This document shows positions 18,136 to 29,245 of a stretch of DNA of 64,000 nucleotides, in pieces. The notes beneath the pieces are model-generated. The model saw nothing but the letters and a program-made list of their open reading frames with translations, did no database searches and had not been told where the DNA came from. The DNA lies in assembly GCA_963724495.1 (NCBI GenBank), contig CAVRUZ010000002.1, positions 992,001-1,056,000 on the forward strand, written 5' to 3'. The position numbers and the translations under genes are program-made. Source of the DNA: CAVRUZ01 sp963724495 (GTDB taxonomy: Bacteria; Actinomycetota; Actinomycetes; Propionibacteriales; DAIQRJ01). Positions within the stretch are counted from its first letter, which is position 1; the number at the start of each line of letters is the position of its first letter.

Positions 18136-18708
18136 CTACTCGAGCCAGCCGTGCTTCTGCACGATCGGCAGCTTCCCCCACTTGGCTCCGAGGCCGAGGG
18201 TCTTGCCGGCACCGATCAGGGCGAGCAGCACCAGGACCATCGCGTAGACGAGGTGGTCGTCCAGGAACGGGTTGTTCTCGAGCGGCAGGCTTGCCGTCCA
18301 CATCAGTACGAGCAGGGCTGAGCCGGCGACGGCGGCGACTCGCATGCCGATGCCGAGGATGAGCGCGGTGCCGATGCCGAGCAGGCCGAGCATGAACAGC
18401 CAGTCGAAGAAGGCGTTACCGGCGATGCCGTTGTAGAGGCCCGCGAACGGCCCTTCGACACCCTTGAGGAATCCGGTGGTCGGGCTCCCGCCGTTGATCC
18501 ATGCTCTGGCAGCCGGCGTGGCGTGGTCAAGCCCGATGAGCTTGTCGATGAAGGCCCACAGGAAGGTGAAGCCGAGGCTCACTCGCGTCAATGCGGCGAC
18601 GTACCGTGCAGCCTTGGCACGAGCTGTCTCGGTCGGAACCAACTCCGGGTGGACGAAGTTCGGGTCGGGCATCCGTACGTCTTGGACCTTTGCTTGGGTG
18701 GTGCTCAT
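18136..18708 (-). CDS. DoxX/thiosulfate:quinone oxidoreductase small-subunit-like membrane protein
   Basis: The 190-aa protein has a soluble N-terminal segment and four hydrophobic helices, with ALTRVSLGFTFLWAFIDK, FDWLFMLGLLGIGTALILG and a conserved NNPFLDDHLVYAM. This matches the DoxX/DoxD family. Members are linked to quinone-coupled redox reactions or act as membrane partners of oxidoreductases; the exact activity here is unknown. The start has an excellent AGGAGGGAATC ribosome binding site. A DosR-box-like sequence 93-106 bp upstream suggests control by the neighbouring response regulator. A terminator follows. Confidence 0.85.
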   Translation of the reverse strand: MSTTQAKVQDVRMPDPNFVHPELVPTETARAKAARYVAALTRVSLGFTFLWAFIDKLIGLDHATPAARAWINGGSPTTGFLKGVEGPFAGLYNGIAGNAFFDWLFMLGLLGIGTALILGIGMRVAAVAGSALLVLMWTASLPLENNPFLDDHLVYAMVLVLLALIGAGKTLGLGAKWGKLPIVQKHGWLE

Positions 18709-18800
18709 GATTCCCTCCTGGGAAACGAAACTCTGTTGGTTACACCAGAAGCATCCGTCGGGCGGTGGCGCGTCAGTAGGGCCGCACGTCGCATTCGAGG

Positions 18801-18814
18801 GGGACGTTGGTCAC
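18801..18814 (-). promoter_or_regulatory. DosR/DevR-box-like sequence before the DoxX-like gene
   Basis: GGGACGTTGGTCAC matches the palindrome before the response-regulator gene (GGGACCTTGGTCCC) at 12 of 14 positions. It also follows the mycobacterial DosR pattern GGGAC-N4-GTC. It lies 93-106 bp upstream of the DoxX-like start. Confidence 0.45.
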
Positions 18815-18868
18815 CGTGTCGAGGGCCAATTGGCGGGGATGAGCGGTCCTCGCGCAGACACTTGACTC

Positions 18869-18900
18869 GGGCAGACGCAGGTCTGCCCATCCGGATGGGC
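18869..18900 (-). terminator. Overlapping hairpins after the response-regulator gene
   Basis: GGGCAGAC-GCAG-GTCTGCCC (18869-18888) is a perfect 8-bp stem. The palindrome GCCCATCCGGATGGGC (18885-18900) overlaps it, so the two are mutually exclusive. They begin 44 bp past the stop codon at 18944. Confidence 0.6.
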
Positions 18901-18943
18901 AAGTCGCCACAGGGCGACCCTGGGCGCGAAGTGGCGGTGTCCC

Positions 18944-19600
18944 TCAGGAGGGGAGATGCCGCGTGGCGAAGACCGCGGCCTGCGTTCGGCGCTGAAGGCC
19001 GAGCTTGGCCAATAGGCCGGAGACGTAGTTCTTGACGGTCTTCTCAGCAAGAAACATCGCCTCGGCGATCTGGCGATTGGTCATGCCTTCACCGATGAGT
19101 TCGAGGATCCGCCGCTCCTGTGGGGTGAGCGCAGCGAGAGCGGGATCCTCCGCCGGACCGTTGCGTAGCCGGTCAAGCACCTGCTGGGTCACGGCCGGAT
19201 CGAGAGTCGACTGACCGGCAGCCACCCGACGGATCGTCTGGATCAGGTCGTTTCCCCTGACCTGCTTGAGGACATAGCCCGCCGCGCCGGCCATGATGGC
19301 GGAGAACAGGGCCTCGTCGTCGTCGAAAGACGTGAGGATCAACGCGGCGATCTCAGGATGCTTCGACCGGATCTCCCGACAGACGTCCACGCCGGAACCG
19401 TCCGGGAGCCGCCCGTCGAGCACCGCGACGTCCGGACGGAGAGCCGGGATCTTGCGAATGGCCTCTTGCGCAAGCCCGGATTCGCCGACGACCTCGATGT
19501 CGTCCTCGCTCTCGAGCAGCTCACGCAGTCCGCGGCGCACGATCTCGTGGTCGTCCAGCAGGAAGACCCGGATCTTGGCGGATTCGCTCGGACTCGTCAC
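18944..19600 (-). CDS. DevR/DosR-like NarL-family response regulator
   Basis: The 218-aa protein begins with a receiver domain (VFLLDDHEIVRRGLRELL) with the phospho-acceptor Asp62 in VAVLDGRLPDGSG and the switch residues LTSFDDDEA and YVLKQVRG. It ends with a LuxR-type HTH, LTPQERRILELIGEGMTNRQ then FLAEKTVKNYVSGLLAKLGL. The C-terminal part is very close to my memory of mycobacterial DevR, the hypoxia/NO/CO dormancy regulator. It lies 108 bp downstream of its probable sensor kinase on the same strand. A perfect DosR-like palindrome in that gap suggests autoregulation from its own promoter. Confidence 0.92.
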   Translation of the reverse strand: MTSPSESAKIRVFLLDDHEIVRRGLRELLESEDDIEVVGESGLAQEAIRKIPALRPDVAVLDGRLPDGSGVDVCREIRSKHPEIAALILTSFDDDEALFSAIMAGAAGYVLKQVRGNDLIQTIRRVAAGQSTLDPAVTQQVLDRLRNGPAEDPALAALTPQERRILELIGEGMTNRQIAEAMFLAEKTVKNYVSGLLAKLGLQRRTQAAVFATRHLPS

Positions 19601-19656
19601 CCCCTCACGGTACCGGGACGCGTTGCGTTGGCGCTGCCGTCAAAGGACCTGGAGCT

Positions 19657-19672
19657 CGGGACCTTGGTCCCG
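19657..19672 (-). promoter_or_regulatory. DosR/DevR-box-like palindrome before the response-regulator gene
   Basis: CGGGACC-TT-GGTCCCG has perfect 7-bp arms and closely follows the known 20-bp DosR box (GGGAC, centre, GTCCC). It sits between kinase and regulator genes, 57 bp before the regulator start. Confidence 0.65.
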
Positions 19673-19708
19673 TTCCGCGGCAGGCAGCAACCTTGCCGAA
19701 TCGTCCCT

Positions 19709-21341
19709 TCACCGTGCCGGGATCTGCCAACGCACGGTGGTGCCTCCAGGTGAGTGCGACTCGACATCGCAGGTGCCACCCAGTGCGGTCGCCCTCTCGT
19801 CCATGTTCCGTAGGCCGCTGCGCACCACATCGGGAGCGAACCCCTTGCCGTTGTCGGCGACCGTGAGCGTCAACGCGTCGTCGGCGGTCAGAGTGACCTC
19901 GACCGCCGAAGCCTGCGAATGCCGAACGATGTTGGACATGGCCTCCTCGAGGACCGCGAGCAAGTGCGATCTGGCGTGCGCCTCGATCGCGGTGTTCACC
20001 TGACCCTCGAAGCGAATCGTGGGACCGAAGGTCAGCGAGCGCGATGCTCGCGTCACGACTTCTGTGACTGCTCCCCTGATGTCGGACAGCTCACCGGTCC
20101 CGCTCAGGGCGAAGATCGAACGTCGGATCTCCTTGATCGTGTCGTCTATGTCGTCGACGGCCGTCTCCACGCGGCGGGCCACCTCAGGCTTGGTGGTGAT
20201 CCGCCCGGTGGTCTCGAGGCCGAGGCCGACCGCGAACAGACGCTGGATCACCAGGTCGTGCAGGTCGTGGGCGATCCGTTCCCGGTCCTCGAACACCGCG
20301 AGCCGCTCCTTGTCCATCTGCGACCGGGCCATCTGAAGAGACAGCGCTGCCTGCTCGGCGAAGCTCTCGGGGAGCGCGACGTCCATCTCGTGGAAGAGAA
20401 AGACACTCGAGGGCTGCCACGCCAGCGTCAGTACGCCGGCCACGCCCTCGATCGTGCGCAGCGGCACCAGGATGGCCGGGCCGAGGATCGGCCCGGTGTC
20501 CAGCGTGGTCTCCCCTCGTTCCACTCGCGGATCGGTGGCGAGGTCTTCCACGATGAGAGTCTCCCCGGTCGAGATGACCTTGCCCGCAAGGGAACCCTTC
20601 ATCGCGATGGTCGCCGCCGCCCGAGCGTCACCCTCCTCACCGGAGACCACCTGCAGCGCGAGGTCTTCGGCGGACCGACGCAGGATCACGCTCGCGAAAT
20701 CGGCTCCGGCTAAGTTCGCGGGCACGATCCGCCACTGCTTGCAGCGCGTTCTGCTGGTCGGGTTCGCGGAGCATGAGCGACGTGATCTCGGCCGTCGCCT
20801 GCAGCCACTGCTGTCGGCGCGCGGATTCCTCGTACAGGCGGGCGTTCTCGATCACGACGCCTGCGGCGCCGGCCAGCGCGACCACGACCGCCTCGTCCTG
20901 TTCGGTGAAGTCACCGCCGCCGAGCTTCTCGGTGAGGTAGAGGTTGCCGAAGACGCCGCGCCGCGTTCGCACCGGGACGCCGAGGAACGACCGCATCGGT
21001 GGATGGTTCGGCGGGAAGCCGTAGGACGCCGGATGCGCGGCGATGTCGTGCAGGCGAATGGGCTCGGGGCGTTCGATGACGAGGCCGAGCAGGCCAAGGC
21101 CCTGCGGCAGCTTGCCGATCCGGGCGTGTTCCTCCGGTGTCAGCCCGTAGGTGACGAAGGCCCGCAGGCGACCGTCCTTGTAGGGCACGCCGAGCGCCAC
21201 GTAGCGGGCGCCCACGAGCGCGGCAGCGGCCTCGACGATGCGGTCCAGAACGCTGTCCAGCGACAGGTCACCCGCAAGCGCGACGACCGCGTCCAACAAC
21301 AGCCGCAGGTCCTGCCGCCCCGTTACCTCCTCGCCTGCCAT
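19709..21341 (-). CDS. DevS/DosT-like GAF-domain sensor histidine kinase, broken by one apparent frameshift
   Basis: Two frames join into a protein of about 543 residues. The first GAF domain (about 10-170) contains FPPNHPPMRSFLGVPVR and GNLYLTEK, the region that in mycobacterial DevS/DosT holds the heme-ligating His. A second GAF domain follows (AGADFASVILRR through VLTLAWQPSS). Then come a HisKA_3 dimerisation domain with RERIAHDLHDLVIQRLF (phospho-acceptor His) and an HATPase domain with NIVRHSQASAVEV and VADNGKGF. The break is explained by one extra base at about 20711-20713; removing it reads RARELAGADFASV. ATG 21341 has GAGAGG upstream. It probably senses O2, NO or redox state and phosphorylates the adjacent DevR-like regulator. 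Confidence 0.88.
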
Positions 21342-21409
21342 GGCACCTCTCGTTCGGTGGACGCAGGGCGGCGGAGCCCCCGTGCGTCCGGTCCGACCCA
21401 GCCAGCAGG

Positions 21410-21425
21410 CGGGACCTTTGACCAT
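21410..21425 (+). promoter_or_regulatory. Weak DosR-box-like half-site between kinase and acyl-CoA synthetase genes
   Basis: CGGGACCTTTGACCAT has an intact left arm (CGGGACC) and a degenerate right arm. It lies in the divergent promoter region 83-98 bp before the GNAT/acyl-CoA synthetase start. Confidence 0.25.
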
Positions 21426-21507
21426 TCTCCTACTGACTCTCGGTCCTGTCGCTGCGCCGCGACGGTGAGGCATGGTCGACAAGGACACCGCCTGAGGAGC
21501 TCATTTC

Positions 21508-24165
<2,658 letters not shown>

Positions 24166-24169
<4 letters not shown>

Positions 24170-25116
24170 TCCTGGACCTCCGGCCAGCCGGTCCAGTACC
24201 AGCGAGCCGTGAACCCGCGGACCATCGAGCATCCTGCTCGACGACCGACGGCCACGTGGGGAAGCCGGCTGCCGCGACACGGGGCGCTGCAATCGCTGTC
24301 GGGTTCGTCGGTGGTGGCGGCACGAGCGCCTTGCTCTGGGCAGTCGAGGAGGCTGACCGCACCGGACGCGAACTCCGTCTCGTGAATGCCGGCGACGAAC
24401 CGGTCAGCCCACTGGGTCACCACCTCTGGCGACGTGAAGTGGAAGCGCTGGTACGTCACCTGGCACTCACCGGTCTCGAATACAGCCTCGGATCCGGGCC
24501 GCCCGCGGAGGTGCTGCTCGCTGCGGTGAGCGACGCTTCGCTCCTCGTGGTCGGACGTCGGGCCAGCGGGAGCGCGGCCCGTCGCGAGGTTGGCTCCACA
24601 TCTGCCGTCGTCGGGAAGCACTGTCCGGTCCCGCTGATCGTCGTTCCGCAGCAGTGGTCGCAGTCGAGCACGTTCAACGCGCCCGTGCTGGTAGGCCGCT
24701 CCGCCCTCGAGGACGTCGACGACGACGGCCGGGTGCGCGAGGCCGGCGCGATGTGGTTCGCCCTCGAGCGGGCCACTCGTTACCGCGTTCCGATCGTCAT
24801 CGTCTCCGGCGGCTGGGGGCACCCGGTGGCTGCCTCGGCACCAGGCGACTCTTCGCCGGCGGGCGACTCTCGCGACGAGAGCGACTTCGCCCAGCGCGTC
24901 GACGCGTTCCGGGCCGCCCATCCCGCCGTCGAGGTCGTGAGCCGAGTGCTGACCGGATCGATCGAGGAAGCTCTCGAGGACACGTCCGCGCTCGCACAAC
25001 TGGTCGTGGTGAGCCGCCCCAGTGCCGGCTCGGATCCGGCAGCGGACGGACTCGTGCGGCACGTGTTGCGCACGTCCAGCGCGCCGGTCGCGATCATCCC
25101 GCCGCTGTCCAAATAG
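24166..25116 (+). CDS. Tandem universal stress protein
   Basis: The 316-aa protein has two Usp-type alpha/beta domains. The first contains GFVGGGGTSALLWAVEEADR and SLLVVGRRASGS with VGKHCPVPLIVVP; the second ends VVVSRPSAG...SSAPVAIIPP. Tandem Usp proteins accumulate in dormancy and energy stress and may bind ATP. The first domain's nucleotide loop (GRRASGSAARREVGS) is only a partial match to the ATP-binding G-x2-G-x9-G-S/T pattern, so ATP binding is uncertain. Its ATG overlaps the stop codon of the upstream acyl-CoA synthetase (ATGA), implying translational coupling. In mycobacteria many Usp genes belong to the DosR regulon, which fits the neighbours. Confidence 0.85.
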
Positions 25117-25317
25117 CCGCTCGGCCCACCGCGAAACATGCAACTGCGGACAGGCAGCGGATCCGGACATGTCACGCCATGTCTCGGATCGGCCGAAGGG
25201 CCTGGCGTGCATGTTTGCGGCCGCGATCGCGCGACCTGGGCCGTTCGCCGAGGCATCTCCGACGCGCCCGTTTCGAACCCCTTTCATACACGGCCGACGT
25301 CAACGTCGACACCAAAT

Positions 25318-25369
25318 TGACGTCACATCTGCTTGACATGACGTCACAATGGCGCCATAGTTGACGTCA
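25318..25369 (+). promoter_or_regulatory. Promoter with three TGACGTCA operators
   Basis: A good promoter, TTGACA (25333-25338), 17-bp spacer and CATAGT (25356-25361), drives the small gene at 25421. The 8-bp palindrome TGACGTCA occurs three times: upstream of the -35 (25318-25325), inside the spacer (25339-25346) and at the predicted +1 (25362-25369). The copies are spaced 21 and 23 bp apart, about two helical turns, so a repressor could bind one DNA face. A related perfect palindrome lies before acn (55016-55029). The rest of 25117-25420 shows no gene. Confidence 0.65.
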
Positions 25370-25420
25370 CGAGCTCGCCACACCCACCCAGACCCGCTCC
25401 TGACCCCGATTGGAACTCCG

Positions 25421-25645
25421 ATGATCTTTCCCGCCACGATGCCCGAGCTGGCTCGCACCAAGAGGGACGAGGTTCTCCAGCAGGCCGCCGAACACGGCCG
25501 GATCGCCCAGCTCCTGGGTTGGCCCCAGCGGCCGGCTCCCCGTGCCCGCCTCGCTGCCGCCGTGACCCGGTTCGCCGCCCGGCTGGACGCCGAAGCCAGC
25601 CGCGGCGCGCTCAGCCCGCTGCACCAGACAGCCGTCAGCCGCTGA
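25421..25645 (+). CDS. Small helical protein (74 aa), unknown function
   Basis: The ORF starts MIFPATMPELARTKRD and is rich in Ala, Arg and Glu with predicted helices (DEVLQQAAEHGRIAQLL, RARLAAAVTRFAARLDAEA). There are no membrane segments. I do not recognise a family beyond a general likeness to short actinobacterial helical proteins. The case for its being real is the strong promoter with three operators 52 bp upstream and a perfect terminator hairpin 28 bp downstream. The second ATG at 25439 is an alternative start. Codon use fits the neighbours. Tight regulation suggests a conditional, perhaps stress-related, role. Confidence 0.6.
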   Translation: MIFPATMPELARTKRDEVLQQAAEHGRIAQLLGWPQRPAPRARLAAAVTRFAARLDAEASRGALSPLHQTAVSR

Positions 25646-25672
25646 CCAGGCTCGCCCTCGGCAGCCACGATC

Positions 25673-25711
25673 GCGAGGTCCGGCAGGTCCAACAGACCTG
25701 CCGGACCTCGC
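25673..25711. terminator. Perfect bidirectional terminator
   Basis: 16-bp arms at 25673-25688 (GCGAGGTCCGGCAGGT) and 25696-25711 are perfect complements around a 7-nt loop. It lies between the convergent small gene and the VOC gene and can serve both. Confidence 0.85.
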
Positions 25712-25740
25712 TGTCGTTCGCCCCGCTGCAGGTCCTGCGG

Positions 25741-26118
25741 TCAGAGGGGCTGGCCGATGTCGAGGCGGTTGCCGTCGGGATCGGAGATCACGAAGCCGCG
25801 GATGCCGTAGGGGGCGTCGCGGATGCGCTTGACCACACGGACGTCGTGCGCGACCAGATGGTCGTAGAGCGCCTGTGCGTCGTCGACCAGGAGGTGAGCC
25901 ACGTTCTGGCTGGAGGCCTGGTGGCTCCCGTTGAGCGACAGATGGATCTCGGCCTGGTCACGCTCGAGGATGACGAACCCGACCGGGTCGCCGTTCTCGA
26001 AGGTCACGGAGAAGCCGAGCACACCGACGTAGAAGGCCAGCGCGCGTGGCAGATCAGCGACGCCGATGGTGGGGGCAGCCCGACCGAATCGGACCTGGGT
26101 TGGAGCACTCGAGGACAT
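25741..26118 (-). CDS. VOC-superfamily (glyoxalase/bleomycin-resistance-like) protein
   Basis: This 125-aa single VOC module has PTIGVADLPRALAFYVGVLG, then VILERDQAEIHLSL and FVISDPDGNRLDIGQ, the paired beta-alpha-beta units of the fold. VOC proteins bind a divalent metal or sequester small toxic molecules. The His and Glu ligand positions (EIHLSL and the C-terminal DPDGN region) are partly conserved, so either role is possible. I start it at the ATG at 26118 with AGGAA just upstream; the longer frame has no homology-like sequence. It stands alone. Confidence 0.85.
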   Translation of the reverse strand: MSSSAPTQVRFGRAAPTIGVADLPRALAFYVGVLGFSVTFENGDPVGFVILERDQAEIHLSLNGSHQASSQNVAHLLVDDAQALYDHLVAHDVRVVKRIRDAPYGIRGFVISDPDGNRLDIGQPL

Positions 26119-26321
26119 GGCAGTTCCTGAAGAACATGACGCCTCAGAACGGGGAAGGCAGTGCTTCACGAAGATCTGGGACGCCGAGGTTCGCCGAGGC
26201 GGTGCTCGTTGTGCCCGCGAACCTACGCCGATGGCGCAGAACCGTCGAGATGCACCTGAGGTGAAGATCGATGCCGCCCGTGGTGCTACCACAGGGCAGG
26301 ACCTCGACCGGGGCAAGCCGC

Positions 26322-27560
26322 CTAGGGACGCCGGCGCACCCGGCTGGTGATCGCGCGCCGTCCCCTCGTGATCCACGAGGGATCCGCGGCCTCTCCGTCC
26401 GGGACGCCACGGCGCCAGCCGAGCACCTGAGACATCGACGAGTTCAGCGCAGCTCCGATCAGCACGCTGATGACGATGAAGTAGAGCCACAGCAGCACCA
26501 CGATCGGCGCCGCCAGCGGACCGTAGATGGAGGTGCCGCCGATTGAGGCGCTGAGGACAAGGCGCAGCAACTGGCTGCCGACCATCCAGGCTGCGAACAC
26601 GAACAACGCGCCGGGAAGCTCATGGCGCCAGCGTCCCCGCACCGGAACGGCCAGGTGGTAGACGCTGGTGAGCAGGAGCACCGACAGAAGGACGACGACG
26701 GGCCAGTACAGATCGGCGAGCGCCTCGACCTCGCTCGGCAGGATGCCGCGCACGACTGCCGGTCCGGCCAACACCAGCGGAAGCAACATGATGGCGGTGA
26801 ACAGGCCCACGGTGTAGAGGCTGAACGACAGCGCCCGCGTCTTGACGATCCCCCGACGACCACCGAGCCCGTACATGATCGAGACGGTGTCGATGAAGAC
26901 GTTGAGGGCCCGCGACCCCGACCAGAGCGCCAGCACGAAACCGATCGACACCACGTCCGCGCGGCCGCCCTGCAGAACGGTCCCCACCATCGGGTCGATG
27001 ACCTCCTGCACGCTGCTCTCCGTCAGCAACCGCCGCGCGAAGCTCAGGACCTGCAGCCGGACCGTCTCGATCGTCCCCACGCCGAGGAAGTTGAGGACGT
27101 ACCCGATGGAGCCGGCCAGGCCGAAGATCAGAGGCGGCAGGGACAGCACACCGAAGAAGGCGCCTTCGGCCGCCAGCCCGGTCACTCGGTAGCGCATGCA
27201 GCTGCGGATCGTGGCCGACAGAACCAGCCAGATCTTGGTGTGGCGCCAGCCGCCCTTGCGCGGCGCGACGCTCCCCGGTAGCGACTCGCCCTCGAGGTTC
27301 CCGTCGCCCTGCAGGTCGGCGGCGTCGTCCCGGACAGGGACGCGGCCACCCTTGGGCGACTCCCCGGCCCGGGTCGGCGCGATGGGGGCGGCATCCGCCC
27401 GACTACCGAGGCTGGGCTCGTCGACGCCGGCCGAGGGGTCGGCGGACCTGGATGCGAACGCGCCGATCGAGGGATCGGCACCACCTGCCGGACCGGTCTC
27501 CCCAGGCCGGCCGGATGCGCTGACCGGCCCCGACCGGTCAGACGATGCCGACTGGCCCAT
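26322..27560 (-). CDS. YihY/BrkB-family inner membrane protein
   Basis: The 412-aa protein has about 110 N-terminal residues that are polar, disordered and rich in Gly, Pro and Ser. Six hydrophobic segments follow with the family signatures ALWSGSRALNVFIDTV, YHLAVPVRGRWRHELPGA and GPLAAPIVVLLWLYFIVIS. The family was once called ribonuclease BN but is now regarded as a transporter-like membrane protein of unknown function. The start overlaps the glyA promoter region and the two genes are divergent. The long disordered head is somewhat unusual, and a later start is possible. Confidence 0.88.
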   Translation of the reverse strand: MGQSASSDRSGPVSASGRPGETGPAGGADPSIGAFASRSADPSAGVDEPSLGSRADAAPIAPTRAGESPKGGRVPVRDDAADLQGDGNLEGESLPGSVAPRKGGWRHTKIWLVLSATIRSCMRYRVTGLAAEGAFFGVLSLPPLIFGLAGSIGYVLNFLGVGTIETVRLQVLSFARRLLTESSVQEVIDPMVGTVLQGGRADVVSIGFVLALWSGSRALNVFIDTVSIMYGLGGRRGIVKTRALSFSLYTVGLFTAIMLLPLVLAGPAVVRGILPSEVEALADLYWPVVVLLSVLLLTSVYHLAVPVRGRWRHELPGALFVFAAWMVGSQLLRLVLSASIGGTSIYGPLAAPIVVLLWLYFIVISVLIGAALNSSMSQVLGWRRGVPDGEAADPSWITRGRRAITSRVRRRP

Positions 27561-27596
27561 GCGACAACCCTAGACAGCGGTGCCGTATTGCTCCGC

Positions 27597-27602
27597 TAGG
27601 CT
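27597..27602 (+). promoter_or_regulatory. -10 box of glyA
   Basis: TAGGCT, the recurrent actinobacterial -10 form in this window, lies just before the riboswitch, so transcription should start at about 27609, right at the first riboswitch helix. The -35 is poor (TAGACA at a 20-bp spacing). Confidence 0.5.
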
Positions 27603-27692
27603 CGGCACGCCGCGACTGGCGCTCACGTGGAGTTCACCACTCGGGAGCGGCACTGCAGTCATCACCTCTCCGCGCCGCGCGCCTGGGCCGGA
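27603..27692 (+). ncRNA. ZTP (pfl) riboswitch upstream of glyA
   Basis: The leader has the ZTP consensus words in order: CGACTGGCG, ACGTGGAG, a CACC...GGGAGCG segment, then after a variable loop CCGCGCGCCTGGGC, where the CGCC-TGGGC element forms the ZTP-binding pseudoknot. ZTP riboswitches sense the alarmone ZTP/ZMP that accumulates when 10-formyl-THF is low, and they turn on one-carbon genes. glyA is a classic target. The leader is 150 nt from the predicted transcription start to the ATG. Confidence 0.85.
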
Positions 27693-27752
27693 CGCCACGA
27701 AGTTGTCGAGGAATCGTCCGCGTCCACGAGCTTGTCCGCACAGGAGAAACCC

Positions 27753-29243
27753 ATGACCAGCAACGCCGTTCCGGCTCGCCCCTTCGAGCCCATTGCCTAC
27801 GATTCCGGGCTGAACGCCGCCGCCAGCACCGCCTACCAGGCAGCGCTCGGGGTGATCGAGGCCATCGAGCCGCGCATCGCCGCGGCCTGTCGCGCCGAAC
27901 TGGCCGACCAGCGAGCCTCGCTGAAGCTCATCGCCAGCGAGAACTACGCCTCTCCGGCGGTTCTGCTCACGATGAACTCGATGCTGTCGGACAAGTACGC
28001 CGAAGGCACGATCGGTCACCGGTTCTACGCGGGCTGCCAGAACGTCGACACGGTCGAGACGGTGGCCGCCGAGCATGCGCGCGAACTGTTCGGCGCCGAA
28101 TACGCCTACGTGCAGCCCCACTCCGGCATCGACGCCAACCTGGTCGCCTTCTGGGCGATCCTGGCGCACCACATCGAACTGCCTGCGCTCGCTGCGGCCG
28201 GGGCGAAGACCGTGCACGACCTCTCCGAGGACGACTGGGAGGCACTGCGGCACCGGTTCGGCGACCAGCGTGCGCTCGGTATGAGCCTCGACGCCGGCGG
28301 GCACCTCACCCACGGGTTCCGGCACAACATCTCCGGAAAGATGTTCCACCAGCGCTCGTACGGCACCGACGGTCAGACGCAACTCCTCGACTACGACGAC
28401 GTGGCCGCCAAGGCGCGTGAGTTCCGGCCGCTGATCCTCATCGCCGGCTACTCCGCCTATCCCCGCCGGGTGAACTTCGCCAAGATGCGTGAGATCGCCG
28501 ACGAGGTGGGTGCCGTCCTGATGGTCGACATGGCGCACTTCGCCGGCCTGGTGGCGGGCAAGGTCTTCACCGGTGACGAGGACCCGGTGCCGCACGCCCA
28601 TGTCGTCACCACCACCACCCACAAGTCGTTGCGCGGACCGCGCGGAGGACTCGTGCTGGCCACGAGCGAGTACGCACCCGAGGTCGACCGGGGCTGCCCG
28701 ATGGTGCTCGGCGGACCGCTGTCGCACGTCATGGCCGCCAAGGCGGTGGCGCTCTCCGAAGCCCGCACCCCCGAGTTCCAGGCCTATGCGCAGCGCATCG
28801 TCGACAACGCCCGCACACTGGCCGACGGCCTCCTTCGCCGCGGCGCTGGACTGGTGACCGGGGGAACCGACAACCACCTGCTGCTTCTCGACGTGTCGGG
28901 CTACGGCCTGACCGGGCGCCAGGCCGAGTCGGCGCTGCTCGACGCCGGTGTCGTCACCAACCGCAACGCGATCCCGCACGACCCCAACGGCGCCTGGTAC
29001 ACCACCGGCGTACGCATCGGCACGCCGGCGCTCACCTCACGCGGCTTCGGTGCCGAGGAGTTCGACCTCGTCGCCGATCTGATCGTGCAGGTGCTGTCGA
29101 ACACCACACCGGTCGCCACGCGATCCGGCGGCCCCGGCAAGGCCCGCTACACGCTGGCCGAAGGGGTGGCCGAGCGGGTCAAGCAGCAGGCCGTGGAGAT
29201 GCTCGAGGCCAACCCGCTCTACCCGGGACTCGACCTCGGCTGA
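27753..29243 (+). CDS. glyA: Serine hydroxymethyltransferase
   Basis: The PLP enzyme makes glycine and 5,10-methylene-THF from serine. The 496-aa protein has the conserved LKLIASENYASPAVL, YAEGTIGHRFYAGCQNVD and VQPHSGIDANLVAF. The PLP-lysine motif is VVTTTTHKSLRGPRGG, and a C-terminal stretch with VRIGTPALTSRGFG follows. It is longer than the usual roughly 420 aa, with an insert (about 150-240) typical of one actinobacterial SHMT branch. The ATG at 27753 has CAGGAGAAACCC upstream. A ZTP riboswitch and TAGGCT -10 precede it, tying expression to folate status. It ends 2 bp from the convergent ppk2 gene. Confidence 0.96.
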   Translation: MTSNAVPARPFEPIAYDSGLNAAASTAYQAALGVIEAIEPRIAAACRAELADQRASLKLIASENYASPAVLLTMNSMLSDKYAEGTIGHRFYAGCQNVDTVETVAAEHARELFGAEYAYVQPHSGIDANLVAFWAILAHHIELPALAAAGAKTVHDLSEDDWEALRHRFGDQRALGMSLDAGGHLTHGFRHNISGKMFHQRSYGTDGQTQLLDYDDVAAKAREFRPLILIAGYSAYPRRVNFAKMREIADEVGAVLMVDMAHFAGLVAGKVFTGDEDPVPHAHVVTTTTHKSLRGPRGGLVLATSEYAPEVDRGCPMVLGGPLSHVMAAKAVALSEARTPEFQAYAQRIVDNARTLADGLLRRGAGLVTGGTDNHLLLLDVSGYGLTGRQAESALLDAGVVTNRNAIPHDPNGAWYTTGVRIGTPALTSRGFGAEEFDLVADLIVQVLSNTTPVATRSGGPGKARYTLAEGVAERVKQQAVEMLEANPLYPGLDLG

Positions 29244-29245
29244 CC

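Noticed and set aside
25262..25300. Sequence TTTCGAACCCC resembling a tRNA T-arm
   Set aside because: No acceptor, D or anticodon arms could be found around it on either strand.
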